A stretch of DNA of 64,000 nucleotides from Chrysomallon squamiferum (taxonomy: Eukaryota; Mollusca; Gastropoda; Neomphalida; Peltospiridae). Of the stretch, positions 1 to 14,337 are shown piece after piece. The notes below the pieces were generated by a model. The model was given only the letters and a program-made list of their open reading frames with translations. It made no database searches and was not told where the DNA came from. Position numbers and translations under genes: made by a program. Position 1 is the first letter of the stretch, and every line of letters begins with the position of its first letter. The DNA is taken from contig CM022672.1 in assembly GCA_012295275.1 (NCBI GenBank), positions 24,761,930 through 24,825,929 of the forward strand. The letters run 5' to 3'.

Positions 1-534
1 GTGTGTGTCTATGTGTATGTGTGTGTGTGTGTATGTTCTAAATATCTTTGTAAGTAACTGTGACATAAGTGAAGATTTGAGATAAATCAAGTTATACGGG
101 TTTTTGTCTGAAAATTTAAAAAAAAGAAACCCCAAAACAAACAAAAAGAAATAATAAAAAAGTATTCATAAATAAACAGATAAAAAGCAAATATAATAAT
201 AAGAAACAATTTTAAAAATAAGCAAAATAAATAGAAATAAAATAAACAAGCAAATAAAATAAATTAAATCAAAAAAAAAAAAAAAAAAAAAAAAAAATGA
301 AACAAACATAAACACACAAATAAAAAATAAATAATAAAAAAAAAAAAAATAAATAAACAAAATAAATAAAAAAAAAAAAAATAAAAAAAGAAAATATTAA
401 TCAAAATAAACAAATAAATAAACAAATAAACAAATGAACAAATGAACAAAAGATAAAACAAAAAGAAAGTAACAAACAAATGAAAAAAAAAAAAAAAAAG
501 AAACAAAACGAACAGATGCTACATGTCGAAGTAT
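1..534. repeat. Low-complexity start: (GT)n then A-rich tract
   Basis: A short GT-rich dinucleotide run occupies roughly the first 35 bases. From about 110 to 510 the strand is almost entirely A with scattered C, G and T, including homopolymer A runs near 271-297, 338-349, 369-380 and 482-499. Translations of either strand here are Phe/Leu/Ile or Lys/Asn strings and are not proteins. Confidence 0.9.
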
Positions 535-880
535 TCTGTGTCTGCTCTCAAACTCATCCTCGCGCGCGGCGCGTGTCGTGACTCGGGTGTTGTCGGGATT
601 TTTTTTTTTGTTTTTTTGTTACTTCGCGCGCGTGGAACCCGTCAGGTGTTAGTCGTGTGATGAAATTCAAAGGAGGACAAGGGTCTGCGGCTTTGATAAA
701 ACGCAATCTGAGAGATACTCGTCACTGATTATAGAAGTCGCTCGCGGTGACATACAGCGCGTGCGCGCGTGCGATCACCCGATCGTCTTGTAAGTTGCTG
801 AGAGGAAACTGAACCCCGTTTCCCACATGTCGTTTCGCACACGGTCCGTCAGAGTCGCTGGATTCCTTTAGATCTTAATT
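535..880. other. GC-richer non-repetitive island (candidate regulatory element)
   Basis: This block is much richer in CG dinucleotides than its surroundings and lacks simple repeats apart from one T run near 600-620. It carries no convincing reading frame. It contains TCF/LEF-like words (TTCAAAGG and CTTTGATA) and a homeodomain-like ATTATTAATG at its right edge. Such blocks in a gene-poor flank are often enhancers or unmethylated islands, but conservation cannot be judged from one sequence. Confidence 0.35.
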
Positions 881-2106
881 ATTAATGAACGAAAAAAAAT
901 ATATATAAAAAAATCATAGTTATTTGTGAAAATCATGGTTGATAAAAGGAGATACCACTCTGCGACCCTAATAATAACAAATTTGGAAAGAGAAAGAAAC
1001 AAAAAAGAGAAGAATGTTTTTTTTTTTTAAAAATTAAATCAGTTTAATTACTGAGAAAATTCTGTAACACAGAAGACTTCAAAATCGAGAGGAAAGAAAA
1101 AAAAATTCTTATGATAAAAGAAGAATAATTTAAATTTGTATTGTATTATAAAAGATAAATTATTCATCACCACAGTTACCGCCACTACTTCAAGGACTAC
1201 AACTACCACAGTAACAATCGTCATCATCGTAACAAATATCTCTTCCCATGATCATATTATAACAACAACTACTACCACATCACAAAAATACTACAACCAC
1301 CGTTAATACGACGAAAACTACCCAGTTATTAACTTATGATAATGTTAGTGTTTCCATCCTCTTTTACAGTTAATATTATACGGAAATCAAATTCGTGGAT
1401 ACTAAAAAAAAAAAAAAAAAAAAAATTATTTTCATTTATCTTACTGTTATCTCAAGCATTTTAATTTGTTTTGTCACGCTTTACTTTAGGAAATAAAAAA
1501 CTATTAGTATTAATTTCCTTTTTATAAAAAAATTAACGAGATTTTTACAAGAAGAAATATGAACACGTACAAACGTAAGAGGTTCTTCATTTCCATAATT
1601 TAGCGAAAAACATAAAACACAGAACTCGTTTGCTTTTGGCTTTGTTCAATTTGATAAATTATTTTTCCATGTTATATAATCGTCTTCATTGTGTAGTGTG
1701 CGTGAACATTTTTTTTTTTTTTTTTTTTTTGGCCCCATCAAACTTTGCATATTGTTAATGTTTATTTTTCTCAAGCTGTTGGCGAAATTTTCGTAACAAT
1801 AACAAAACAGCCGTTGCCGCCGAATTTTCGACAAAGACAGTTGGTGTATGAATTGAAAACGCCAAGCCATTAGCTTTGGTCGGCGGCGCTTTGTTACATC
1901 ACCATTTGATTTCCATAAATACTAACATTAACCTTTTTCTCACTTGTTACATTCACATATTACTTCCTGTGCTATTGTATTATTTATGCTTCGTGATATG
2001 AACCAAAGTATTATTCGCATCACTTTTGGATTTTAATTAGGGAGTGTGCGTGTGTACGTATACATAAATGTATGCGTATATTAATGTATTTGTTTATCAA
2101 GTATTA
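881..2106. other. AT-rich spacer without a recognisable gene
   Basis: The stretch is AT-rich with short trinucleotide runs (1190-1300), an A run at about 1405-1425 and a T run at about 1709-1730. A small GC-richer patch at about 1810-1900, with GCCGTTGCCGCCG and GGTCGGCGGCGC, is non-repetitive and could be part of a regulatory element. No splice-framed coding exon was seen. Confidence 0.6.
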
Positions 2107-2195
2107 TATGTATGTATGAATGTGTGTATGTATGTATGTATGTATGTATGTATGTATGTATGTATGTATGTATGTATGTATGTATGTATGCATGC

Positions 2196-2235
<40 letters not shown>

Positions 2236-2414
2236 GTTAGTAGATATTAATCTATATTTATATGCGTATGTATGTTAATAAAATAAATGACATAAATAAA
2301 TATAAAAATACAGCTCAAGAGAAATTTGTTGTTATAAAAATCGAATATATCTACAACGATAAATTAATCCTCAGGGATAAATAACAACAAAGAAACAAAG
2401 AAATATCAAAATAA

Positions 2415-2466
<52 letters not shown>
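2107..2466. repeat. (GTAT)n, (TA)n and (AAT)n microsatellites
   Basis: A tetranucleotide GTAT run (about 2107-2190) passes into a TA run (about 2205-2232). A separate AAT run follows at about 2417-2467. The frames through these give Tyr-Met-Cys-Val or poly-Ile/Tyr/Asn strings only. Confidence 0.95.
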
Positions 2467-2471
<5 letters not shown>

Positions 2472-2639
2472 CACCAGCAACAGTAAAAGTAATAATAAAA
2501 AAAATTAAATTTAAGTAAATTGAAATAATTAAAAAAAAAGAGAAGATAATAATGAAAATAACAATAAAAGTAAACAACAACAACAACAACAACAAAAATG
2601 AACAATAAAACGTATTTGTTTAAAACATGATAATATAGA

Positions 2640-2850
2640 GACACAACACTTGTATTATTTCGCCTCTGTATTTCGTTACCACGGCAACCGACACCTGTCC
2701 TTTAACAAACCTTATCTTCAAATGTATGTGATATTAACTGATTTGAAACTGCCGCAGAAAAGAACAAATCATTCCTCAATGTTGTGGACGCGGATGGACT
2801 TGGTCACATATCACGGAGATTTCTTTATGCTTCCGTGGATGAGGTAACAC
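2640..2850. other. Non-repetitive island containing an RFX-type X-box
   Basis: About 210 bases without simple repeats separate two microsatellite zones. An open frame runs through 2650-2847 on the plus strand, but it resembles no family I know and has no clear splice context. The block contains a near-perfect X-box at 2675-2688, so a regulatory reading is at least as likely as a coding one. Confidence 0.35.
2675..2688. promoter_or_regulatory. Possible RFX X-box
   Basis: The sequence GTTACCACGGCAAC fits the palindromic RFX consensus of two GTTNCC-type half-sites separated by two bases. In animals RFX factors control ciliary genes. A role here is inference, since no ciliary gene was found next to it. 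Confidence 0.4.
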
Positions 2851-3429
2851 ACATTAAATCGATATAAATTTAACACTGTTGCTAAGTACAGCGGCTACTG
2901 CGAACAGAATTGCTTAAAAATATAAAATATGCACAGAGAAATAAATAGAAATAAATAAATAACTAAAAGCTGATAACTTTTAGCATACATAAACATCAGA
3001 ACAATAAAACGAGAACAAATTAGTTCTTTATTTAAATAAACAATGAAATAATAAATCAGTAGGAGCATTTGTTTTTAAACTACTTAATCAAGCAGAATAT
3101 AAATCGTTGTAATAATCATTTTTCTTGTCTTTTCCACTCGCAGTTTTGAAATAAAAGCAGTAAATAAAATTATGATTGCAGTAACTATATCTAAAAAAAA
3201 CAGATCACCATTAATAACAACACTGTAACTACAACAACAACAACAACAACAACAACAACATATAACAGTATTAACAACAACAACAACAAATACTACTAAT
3301 AATAATATTTCTATTCTTATTATTATTACTTCATTATTACTACTACTACTACTACTATCACTACTACTACTACTCTACTGATATTACAACTGCTAATAAC
3401 AATAAATTAAATAACAATTTCAAACGTGA
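2851..3429. other. AT-rich spacer with (CAA)n and (TAC)n runs
   Basis: The sequence is AT-rich with CAA repeats near 3230-3290 and TAC/TTA repeats near 3315-3375. Nothing coding or structured was recognised. Confidence 0.7.
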
Positions 3430-3650
3430 CTGAATCACGTGCATGCATCACAACAGCTTTGAAAACGCGGCTGGCAGACGCAGCCAGACTTTGCGTTATC
3501 ACGGACGTTGCGTGACATCTCGACGTTAGCGCACCCCATAAGGCTTAGCAACCCACCCGAGAGTGTGCGTTTGCCGTGATGTTCATTCCCACGCCGTTTG
3601 GACACGTCTAACATGGATGAAAACGACGTGTATCGAAACAGTTGGGGGTT
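3430..3650. other. GC-richer island (candidate regulatory element)
   Basis: About 200 bases of CG-containing unique sequence are bounded on the right by a T run at about 3659-3683. It includes an imperfect inverted word around GGCTGGCAGACGCAGCC. No credible exon was found. Confidence 0.35.
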
Positions 3651-3683
3651 ATCTTTTATTTTTTTTTTTTTTTTTTTTTTTTT

Positions 3684-5370
<1,687 letters not shown>

Positions 5371-5539
5371 ACGATAAACAGGGACAGAGATAGTGTTATA
5401 AATTGTATTCTATCATATATTTATTTCTGTTAACAGTAACTTTCAGATTAATTTTTTTATTTTTTTTATTTTTTTTTATGCTGTCATAAATTTAGTCATC
5501 CTTTCAGTTTGGGAAAATAACTATTACATATGACACAAA

Positions 5540-6085
5540 TGAGCACCATCGCAATCACACATCCTGCCTCTAAAACACTGCGATTAAAAGCTACAACAGC
5601 TGTAAATGAAAGCATCCATGCAAAAACTTGTTGGTTTTTAACAGAATTATCATCGCAGCTCTCTCTGTCTCTTCTTTACAAACTACCCGTTCTGGTCAGC
5701 GACTGTTATAGAGCGTACATTAAACTCGATTAAGCAGCCCTCCGTCACGCATGGCTGCCCACGAGGACAAACGAGCACGCGCTGATGAGTGAGGTAATCC
5801 CCGAATTACCTGTTGGCCCACTGTTGTTGGTCGGTGATTAGCAACTGAGAGAAATTGTGGAATGCAGCTGTGAAACAGCGCACTGCAATCTTAATGGAGA
5901 GTAATCCAATTAAGCTGAAAGACACACGCGAGTTTGTTGTACGGCTTTTCTGATTTTCTCCTTGCATGCAGGAAAACAATGAATCTGCCGGCTCATTCAA
6001 ATGCAGTATGTAAACAAGTAACCGCTGGTTATATAAAGATTGGGATTAATCCAGACCGAGCAAATCCTGCTTACCCAGTCCCTCT
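5540..6085. other. Large unique island with homeodomain-like words
   Basis: About 540 bases of non-repetitive sequence, the longest in the left flank. It contains bicoid/Otx-type and homeodomain-type words, such as GGTAATCCCCGAATTACC near 5792-5811, an imperfect palindrome, and GAGTAATCCAATTAAGC near 5900-5916. Open frames on both strands overlap without splice logic or homology, which argues against coding. A developmental enhancer is a reasonable hypothesis. Confidence 0.4.
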
Positions 6086-6286
6086 TCATGTCAATATTTC
6101 TTCAGTGATTTTTCCGTTATTATTATTATTATTACATATATACATAGGTTTATTTTCTCACCTGACTTACAGCGGTGCATTAGTCTGCTGTTTGAATGGA
6201 TTACGAGTAATAACATTAAAAAAAATTCCGGTTTTAAATAATTATCTACCTTCTCGGTAACATCACTGTATAAACTAAATAAATAC

Positions 6287-6378
6287 ACATACATACATAC
6301 ATACATACATATACATACATACATACATACATACATACATACATACATACATACATACATACATACATACATACATAC
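6287..6378. repeat. (CATA)n microsatellite
   Basis: A nearly uninterrupted ACAT repeat flanked by shorter AC-rich runs up to about 6410. Confidence 0.95.
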
Positions 6379-6559
6379 ACACACACATATACACACATAA
6401 ACACACACATACATTATATTCTTTCAGATATCTGATTGTTTTGAACTTCATTAATGACTCACTTACTCACTCACGCACACACATGATCTGTAATTTACGT
6501 TTTTTTCTCTGTTTTTATTGCACATTTTGATTGTCATGGAAAGCTACAAACATGGCCTT

Positions 6560-7060
6560 TGTCAATATTATGAGAAGAACGGTCAACCTTTCATCCCGAG
6601 TCTTACTTTTGTCCGAAAACACGATCCCGAGCGAGATTCTAACACTTGCGGTTGATTAATGAAACACCTCGCTCCGAAATCCAATGTGAATCGTTTTGTG
6701 TGGCTCGCACCCTTGGATGCTCGCTTGAAATGAGATAGCACGATTGTCTCCCTTGGGATGGAGATCTTGCGCTCGCTCACTGTTTCGTCAATAGCGCTTG
6801 ACAGGTAAGCCTTTGATAGTAACACCTTCGTGATTCAACATTAACTCCACATTCCAGTTATCCTCCTTGAATCACTGAAAAAAACATGTATTCTCATGCA
6901 CGACGTGTAGCGGAACGATTATTCAAGAACTGACTTACAGTAAAAAGATGGGGCAGCTGAACATCAAAGTCAAGACAGAAGGAAAAATTGAAACTGGCAG
7001 AACCAAATCGGAGAAAGTCTAGGCGAGCAATCCAATTTCTTGTGAAAATTTTTACAACAC
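6560..7060. other. Unique island (candidate regulatory element)
   Basis: Non-repetitive sequence with raised CG content between 6570 and 6830, followed by ordinary AT-rich DNA. It includes a SoxE/Sox-like CGATTGTCTC and a zinc-finger E-box GACAGGTAAG. No reliable exon was found. Confidence 0.35.
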
Positions 7061-7523
7061 AATTTGTGTGAGAAAATGATTTCTGAAGATTTTTTTCTCC
7101 GAATTCTTAAATTATACTCTTTTTTGCGTGCTATGTAATTATAACGACAATAATTGCGCTTGAAAAATCTCTTAGAAGTGAAAGAGAAAAATGGAAGTGG
7201 TTGACTTGTTTTGCTTGTGGTTAAGAACAGTTACGGTTCATATTGTTGTTTATCAGCCTTATTTAAATGTTAATGAAACATGAATATTCACCATCATCGT
7301 CATGTATCCGTACAATATTGTTTCTTTATATGCTTTAAGTTTCACAGAGAAATATTTTAATATAAATATTTTGTCATCATCATCAATGCCATTAAATTTC
7401 ACATAGTTCTCATCTTTATCAAAGAATTTCTAATTCATTATTAAAGTAAATTTAAACCAACAAATGAATACAAACAATCAATAACAACCATAAGCGAGTA
7501 AAATAAATATTTTCCTACAAAAG

Positions 7524-7524
<1 letters not shown>
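7061..7524. other. AT-rich spacer
   Basis: No gene, RNA or structured repeat was seen. Confidence 0.6.
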
Positions 7525-7570
<46 letters not shown>

Positions 7571-7647
7571 GCACGCGTATATATACGAAATAAAAAGTAT
7601 TATTATTATTATTACTATTATTATTATCATTATTATTATTATTGGTA

Positions 7648-7691
<44 letters not shown>

Positions 7692-7764
7692 GTTATTATT
7701 ATTATTATTATTATTGTTGTTGTTGTTGTTGTTGTTGTTATTATTATTATTATTATTATTATTT
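7525..7764. repeat. (AC)n followed by (ATT)n/(GTT)n compound microsatellite
   Basis: An AC run at 7525-7568, a short linker, then ATT repeats to about 7764 with GTT substitutions at about 7716-7739. Poly-Asn and poly-Ile frames here are artefacts. Confidence 0.97.
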
Positions 7765-9389
7765 TCAAACATTATTCACTCATCTTTCGGTTAAAAGTGA
7801 AATATCTGCACACATAATGTAAATTCTGAACTACATTACTTGAAATCCATAAAAAACCCGCCGATAACAAGGTATCCAAAACATGCAACACTATCTAACA
7901 CCTTTTTGCATAATTGAACAATAACTTAATATTTATTTCTGCAGGTTATTCAACAACTGGAAACGTTATCCGATCAATTTAGCTGAAAAAGCAGTAAACA
8001 AATTTAATGAAAGGTGTATTCCTTACATTCATGCATACAGATAGATACTTACATACATGTATCCATTTTTTAAATCTTAAAGATAACACACTTTTATCTT
8101 TCATAAAAGAGGATACATGTATTACAGTATGGTAGTAGTATTACCTTTCATTATATTCGTTTAAAAAATTGTTTTAGAGTGTAAATGTGTGGGGTTACTG
8201 ATAATAAAAATATCATGAATCAAGTACTGTGATATAATCATGCTTTCAGATCTTTATTTCGTTCTGTTACTGTGACTTTACTGTGTTTCAGGATGGTTTA
8301 ACACTTCTGATATTGACGTACAGTAATGTTGTAAAAAAAAAATGTCTAGATTATTACTTAATATAACATTAAGTCATTTATGAAAGATTCCTTGGTGAGT
8401 TCTTGGATTGATTTATTGACTGACCGATAGTGGGATTGTTTGTTTATATTGTATTAATAACAGTATTCTTAGTTTTTATTTGTTATTTGCTAATGCTAAG
8501 CTCGTTTATAAAGGAAACAAACAAACCCAAAAACATAACAAAGCAATAACAAAAGAAAACAAAACAAAAGAAAAAACCAAACACACAAATACATTTTTTT
8601 TAAAACACAAAAAAAACCACACCAAAAACAACAACAAAAAACAAAACAAAACAAAACAACAAAAAAAGAAATGAAAAAAACAAAACATTAATACATGAAT
8701 AAAATTAAACAACAACCCCAACAAATATATATATATATTTGTTCGTTTTATTTTTTTATTTTTTATTTTTTGGTTTGTTTTATTATTGTTTTATTGTTTA
8801 AATATATATATATTTGTTGTTGTAGTTATATTATTATTATTATTATTTCTTTATTCACTGTATGAGACTTTTTAACAATTTAAAGAGCAAAATCAATACA
8901 AGACAATATAACTCTGTGATAAACGTAAAGTTAATAATACTCAGAAAATTTACTATTTCGTATCAGCTATAGATCAATGCACAAATAACTTTGAGAATAA
9001 TGAGAAATATGTTTTGGTGACTTGATTTGAAAAAATAATTAAATAATCATAGAAATGATTCAGTCATAGAAAATAAAATTGCTAAAAAATTATGATGACG
9101 ATGATGATGACGATGTTGATGATAATGCTTCTGGTTTTGCTTCTGCTGCTGCTTATACAGCTACTACTACTACAACTGCGACTACTATTATTACTACTGC
9201 TGTATATGCACTCGCTTTTGGTTTTCATTTTCAATACAGAACAATATAACTATAATTTAACGCTCAATTTATCAGACTTTTACATACATTTTTCGAAATA
9301 AAATGAAAATATTTAAGTATAATTACATGTTGCTGTAAAACTGAGAATGAGTTTTGCTGTAGAGTTAAATCGTTTTGGACAACACGAAC
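7765..9389. other. AT-rich spacer
   Basis: AT-rich DNA with an A/C-only stretch on the plus strand at about 8515-8690, short TA runs near 8727 and 8803, and a GAT/CTG/TAC compound run at about 9092-9205. No gene was recognised. Confidence 0.6.
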
Positions 9390-9600
9390 AGGAGCAATAA
9401 AACCTCAGAAGTTTTGTCAGGTGTCATTCACACGAAGGCGCATACCGCACTTTTACGCTCTGGAAGAAAAACCGATGAAAGGATCTACCGAAGCGAATCG
9501 ATCTTACGAATCACTGCGCCTCGTGCCCGTCATTGCACACAATGTCATTCACAGCATCTGGTGCAATTAACTGCATGGCACGTTCTTTGTATTTCAGTAC
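9390..9600. other. Unique island (candidate regulatory element)
   Basis: About 200 bases of CG-containing sequence that end abruptly at a poly-A/AAT microsatellite at 9601. An open frame crosses it into the microsatellite, where it turns into poly-Ile, poly-Ser and poly-Asn, so it is not a gene. Confidence 0.35.
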
Positions 9601-9619
9601 AAAAAAAAAAAAAAAAAAA

Positions 9620-9678
<59 letters not shown>

Positions 9679-9688
9679 TTATTATTAT

Positions 9689-9723
<35 letters not shown>

Positions 9724-9725
9724 AA

Positions 9726-9769
<44 letters not shown>
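9601..9769. repeat. Poly-A, (AAT)n, (TAG)n, (AAT)n compound microsatellite
   Basis: A 20-bp A run, AAT repeats to about 9674, an ATT switch, TAG repeats at about 9690-9722 and a second AAT block to 9769. Confidence 0.97.
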
Positions 9770-9770
<1 letters not shown>

Positions 9771-9939
9771 CTATTGAAAAAAATATTCAAATAAAACATA
9801 ATAACATCAACATTTTCAATGAATAAAAAAGATAACAATACTTCAGCACATAATTATTATACATCTGTAGTTTGAGTATTTTTAAAACCTCCACCTTTCA
9901 TACCAAATAAATCACATTAGTTTTTATAACGACTTCTGC

Positions 9940-10180
9940 ACAGGTTTTCGATACACGGCCATTCGTCGGAAGCAGAATCTTGTTATTTGTTACGGCGATT
10001 GCCGATTCTCAAGAGACACGTGACCCGAAGCCAATGTTAACAAACACGAGCCAGACACACGACTGTGATCGACAGATGACGTGCTATGACCTCGGGTCAC
10101 GCAATATCATTAAAGTAACCGTCAAGTCAATTAAGGTAATGTTGCTGATGACGATTAGAGCACGTGATTCACGATGATTT
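9940..10180. promoter_or_regulatory. Candidate enhancer with nuclear-receptor and fork-head words
   Basis: A non-repetitive island carrying a palindromic nuclear-receptor half-site pair (TGACCT C GGGTCA, 10087-10099), a GTTAACAAACA fork-head/HNF1-like word at about 10037-10047, and CACGTG E-boxes near 10018 and 10162. The cluster of recognisable words in 200 bases is suggestive. Function is inferred. Confidence 0.35.
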
Positions 10181-10368
10181 TATTTTATTGTTATTACACC
10201 CCACCCTCACTTAGGTAATTATTTGACAGAATTACAATGAAAGGTAACTGCGCGAAACATTAATGTCCTTCGTCCAGATGTACAGTTCGTTTTGTTTTAT
10301 ATTTTTTGTTTTATTTTTTTTATTATTAATTTTTATTTGGTTTTAAATATAAAAGAATCGTGTTAATC

Positions 10369-10427
<59 letters not shown>

Positions 10428-11582
10428 CAAACATTCACAACATCCACAAAAATCTAGGCATGCCTTTCCAAAATAGAGCTGATACATAAGTTTTAAAAAT
10501 GTTCCTGTCTTTTTCTTTAATGTATTGGAACATCCTTTTTCAACTTCTTTACCTGCACTCTAAATCCACTATGAATTTAACATTATGCTGTCCAGTACAT
10601 CTTCAAAAGTGTTCAAATCAGTCAGAACTACATATAAAATTTCTTTCATCTGCCGCTTTACTGTCTCCTTTTAAAGTAAGAAATTGTTTAACTGTTCAGT
10701 TTTGGTATATTCTTACCTGGACCGCAGTAATTTGTGTTAAGCGAACTTCAACAAATAAAAAATAAGTAACAATCAAAGTGTTAGAAGAAGAAAAAGAAGA
10801 AGAAGGAAGAGGAGAAGAAGAAGAAAGATAAACCGTGTTAACTGGGAAAAAGTACAAAGCGGGTTCTGAAGCAGTGTATCATTGTATGTGTTTGTATATT
10901 TAAAATAATTCTCTGCTCAGAATAGGAGTCTAACAAGTATGTATTTGGTTCACAAATACATAATAATATACTGACACCTTTTAATCTGTAGAAAAATAAA
11001 ACACGCTTTCTCCCATTAACATTTGTTTGAATTAACATTGCAACGAGTTTAGTCGTTCTGTATAATAAATCAGCATAACTTCCCATCAACCATTTTAAGG
11101 TCAACAGATGGTAGTAATTTGTTTAAGTCATGTAACAGACTATTTTATCCATAAAACCATACTTATGATACATAGTTTTTCTTTTCTTTCTTTCTTTCTT
11201 TTTAAAATTATTATTAGCACTAACTATTCATTAAGCACTGGGGTTATGCTTTGCACTATGTGACTTGTATGTTAATTAGATGCTCTTTATAACAAAGAGG
11301 GGAGGACTGCACGCAGTAGTCGTAAAATATGTCAAACATTTAATTAATTTAATGTACCAATATACTTGTTCATATAAAATAGTAATCACTGAATATGCAA
11401 GCATCCTTGACAGAAACTTTCTTATCACCAGCATATCCATTTTATTGTTCTTGTAAATATGTATGTATGTATGTATGCATTTAAGTGTATGTGTATGTAT
11501 GTATGTATATATTATGAATTTGTGTTTTTGTAAGTTTGTATGTTCGTACGTGCGTTTAAGCATGAATATGTATGTATGTATG

Positions 11583-11613
<31 letters not shown>

Positions 11614-11692
11614 ATATATAGATACATACATACATGTACATAAATAAATAAAATTAATACGTTTCCTACAAAGAGAATAACACTCACACAGA

Positions 11693-11756
<64 letters not shown>

Positions 11757-12548
11757 TATCCAGAGTTAATAATGTTCAGTAACTCTTTAGCGAAATTTAT
11801 AAAGTCGCTGTAGAAGTTATGTCCCCTTAAAGCGTAAACTTTCTATTGCGACGATATTTTTTTTCAAATACAGCATTAATATAATTTTAGAAGACTTTCT
11901 AGAATTTCATCAACAGTATAAATTTTTATTCATCAGATAAAAAACATGAAATTTTTGTAAATTAATAATAGATAACATTAATATTTTCTGTGATAAGAAC
12001 AAGAATAATAACAAGAACAACAACTACAAACAACACTAACAAATTCATTAAAAAATAGAAGCAGCAACAAAAATATGTGCGTTTGTATGTATATATGTGT
12101 GTGTGTGTGTGCGTGTGTGTCTGTGTGTGTTTATAACAATTACTTTAAAGTTTTTGAACCTTTCAATAAACTATTTTGTTAATGAATATTTGATTTTCTT
12201 ATTATTTTAATTTTATTTATTTTTTATACACTGAAATGATAATTTGAGAGAGAAAACTCGCTTTTTCCTTTTAATGAATCACTCTTAGGAACAGTGAATC
12301 ATTAATTAAACCTTCCCAAAGAGAGGAAAACACAGGCTACAACAACATTTTCAAACAACTGGTAGTCGCTGGTTGGAAAATAACGATTAACTGAACAATA
12401 ATTGAAGTTTTCTTGATGTCTAAGATGTTCTTGTTTCTTCGAATTATTATTATTATTATTTTTTTTTGTTAACTTGCGTCACCATTCTTGGTGTTTAATT
12501 CATTCGAGGCAGCGGAAGAATACATTTTGATTTCACGTAAGTAGGACA
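10181..12548. other. Spacer downstream of the 12.5 kb gene, with microsatellites
   Basis: AT-rich DNA holding (AAT)n at 10371-10426, a GAA-rich patch at about 10784-10828, GTAT/TATC runs at about 11459-11612 and (AC)n at about 11696-11753. The part nearest 12549 should include the 3'UTR of the minus-strand gene, but no single poly-A signal stands out. Confidence 0.6.
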
Positions 12549-13836
12549 TCACGTTATTGTGCACAGACCGGAAGCTCTTCCGCCACCTTGGGTCATCCAG
12601 TCAATTGTCGGAGGTAGCTGCAAGGGCGAAGGTTCTTGAAAGTAGCTCGAAAAATATAGTCTGAAAACAAAGAATATAGATCGAAATAAAATAATATATA
12701 CAATTTTTTTATAATCTGAATTATTATTACAGCTGATAAATATAAGAGAGAGAGAAAGAGGGGGAAAAAAATAACACAGAAAGAACCAAAATAAAATAGA
12801 ACCAACTAAACAAACTTTTAAATAAAGAAACAATCAAACGAAAAAGCACATTTTGTATCTCTTGTAATAACATTCATCTCATGATTATCACAACACTAAT
12901 TAATTTTACTGAATTTTACTAACAGATGTACTTTCTTTATATTTGTAATTAGACTGAAAAAATAATTATTCAATACAAATAACCAAATGGATAGTTAACA
13001 AAGATTATTAAGCAAAATAAATTTCAGTACGAAGCTAGGAGAATTAGAATTGTTTTTAAAAGTGATAATTGTTATTATTAAACATCCAGTAAAATGATTT
13101 ACCTTATGGTTGTTACCCAGTATTTGCCTGTCTGTCTGCTCAGTTTTAAATCTGCTTTGTCGGCATTGATGCCGTTGCCGTCATTGTCGACAAATAAGTA
13201 TGGAACTGTCTCAACACCAAAAATATTAAGTCCTGGAAGAGAATAATGCCATTTAGATGAATTCATAGATTAAACCTCCATTCTAAAGAATTTAAATAAA
13301 AAAATGACAGTATTTGAATACCAATTGCCATTACCTTACCATGAAACAATCAAATAACATAGTAACAATATACTCAATATCATCATCATCATCATCATCA
13401 ACAACAACAGCAACAATACTAATACTAATAATTATAATCAGTAAATAATTATTAAGAACATTCTGTATTTATCTATAGTTATTAATCGCCGACTTTTAAT
13501 AACACTTACCAGTTACTTGCAGCCATGCCACTATTCTAGCCATTGTCTGTGACATTGTTTCAAAGGTTTTCATTGTCAGGCGAATCGGCACAAAGAGTCG
13601 TGATGTAAGAAAGGTGCTGGAATATGAATCTATTTCTGGAGCCGCAACGTAGAAAATTCGCAAAATGTGAACAAAATGAGCGTCCATGTACGATGAATAA
13701 AACTCATCAGTGGAATCTGAGGCAATTTTAATACTGTCTGAAATTTAATAAAGCTAATATTGAATTTAATAATTCAGAAAATACAACTTAGAAAAGTGAA
13801 GAATAACATATTAAAATTAAGGATCGGTGGAAATTT

Positions 13837-13922
<86 letters not shown>

Positions 13923-14294
13923 CATCTTAGACATATTTTTGGAATGTGTATGTTTAGCAGAGTTATTTATATCACCACCCAAAGATAGTGTTAATAATTT
14001 TATATTACAGTTTAGTAAGATAAAAGATACTTACTTTGAACCGAATGCACCCGAGCTTTTCTTGTTTCAATGTTTACTAATCGAATTCCCTGTAAATAGC
14101 AAACTATCATTATCATGGTTATTAATTAATTAGTTGATAAATTAAAGTTTTTCTTCTCATATAATTATTTGTTTTGATGTATGTTGAGAAAAATTAAAAC
14201 ATAAAACATAAAACAACAACAACAAAATAATAATTAAATTAAAACCAATTCATTTATATTTTCTCATCTTATTATATCTGTAAATTCTCAATAA

Positions 14295-14337
<43 letters not shown>

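Noticed and set aside
2068-2250. Open frame reading Tyr-Val-Cys-Met repeats
   Set aside because: It is the translation of a (GTAT)n/(TA)n microsatellite; similar frames at 6091-6414, 30288-30608 and 28197-28466 were dropped for the same reason.
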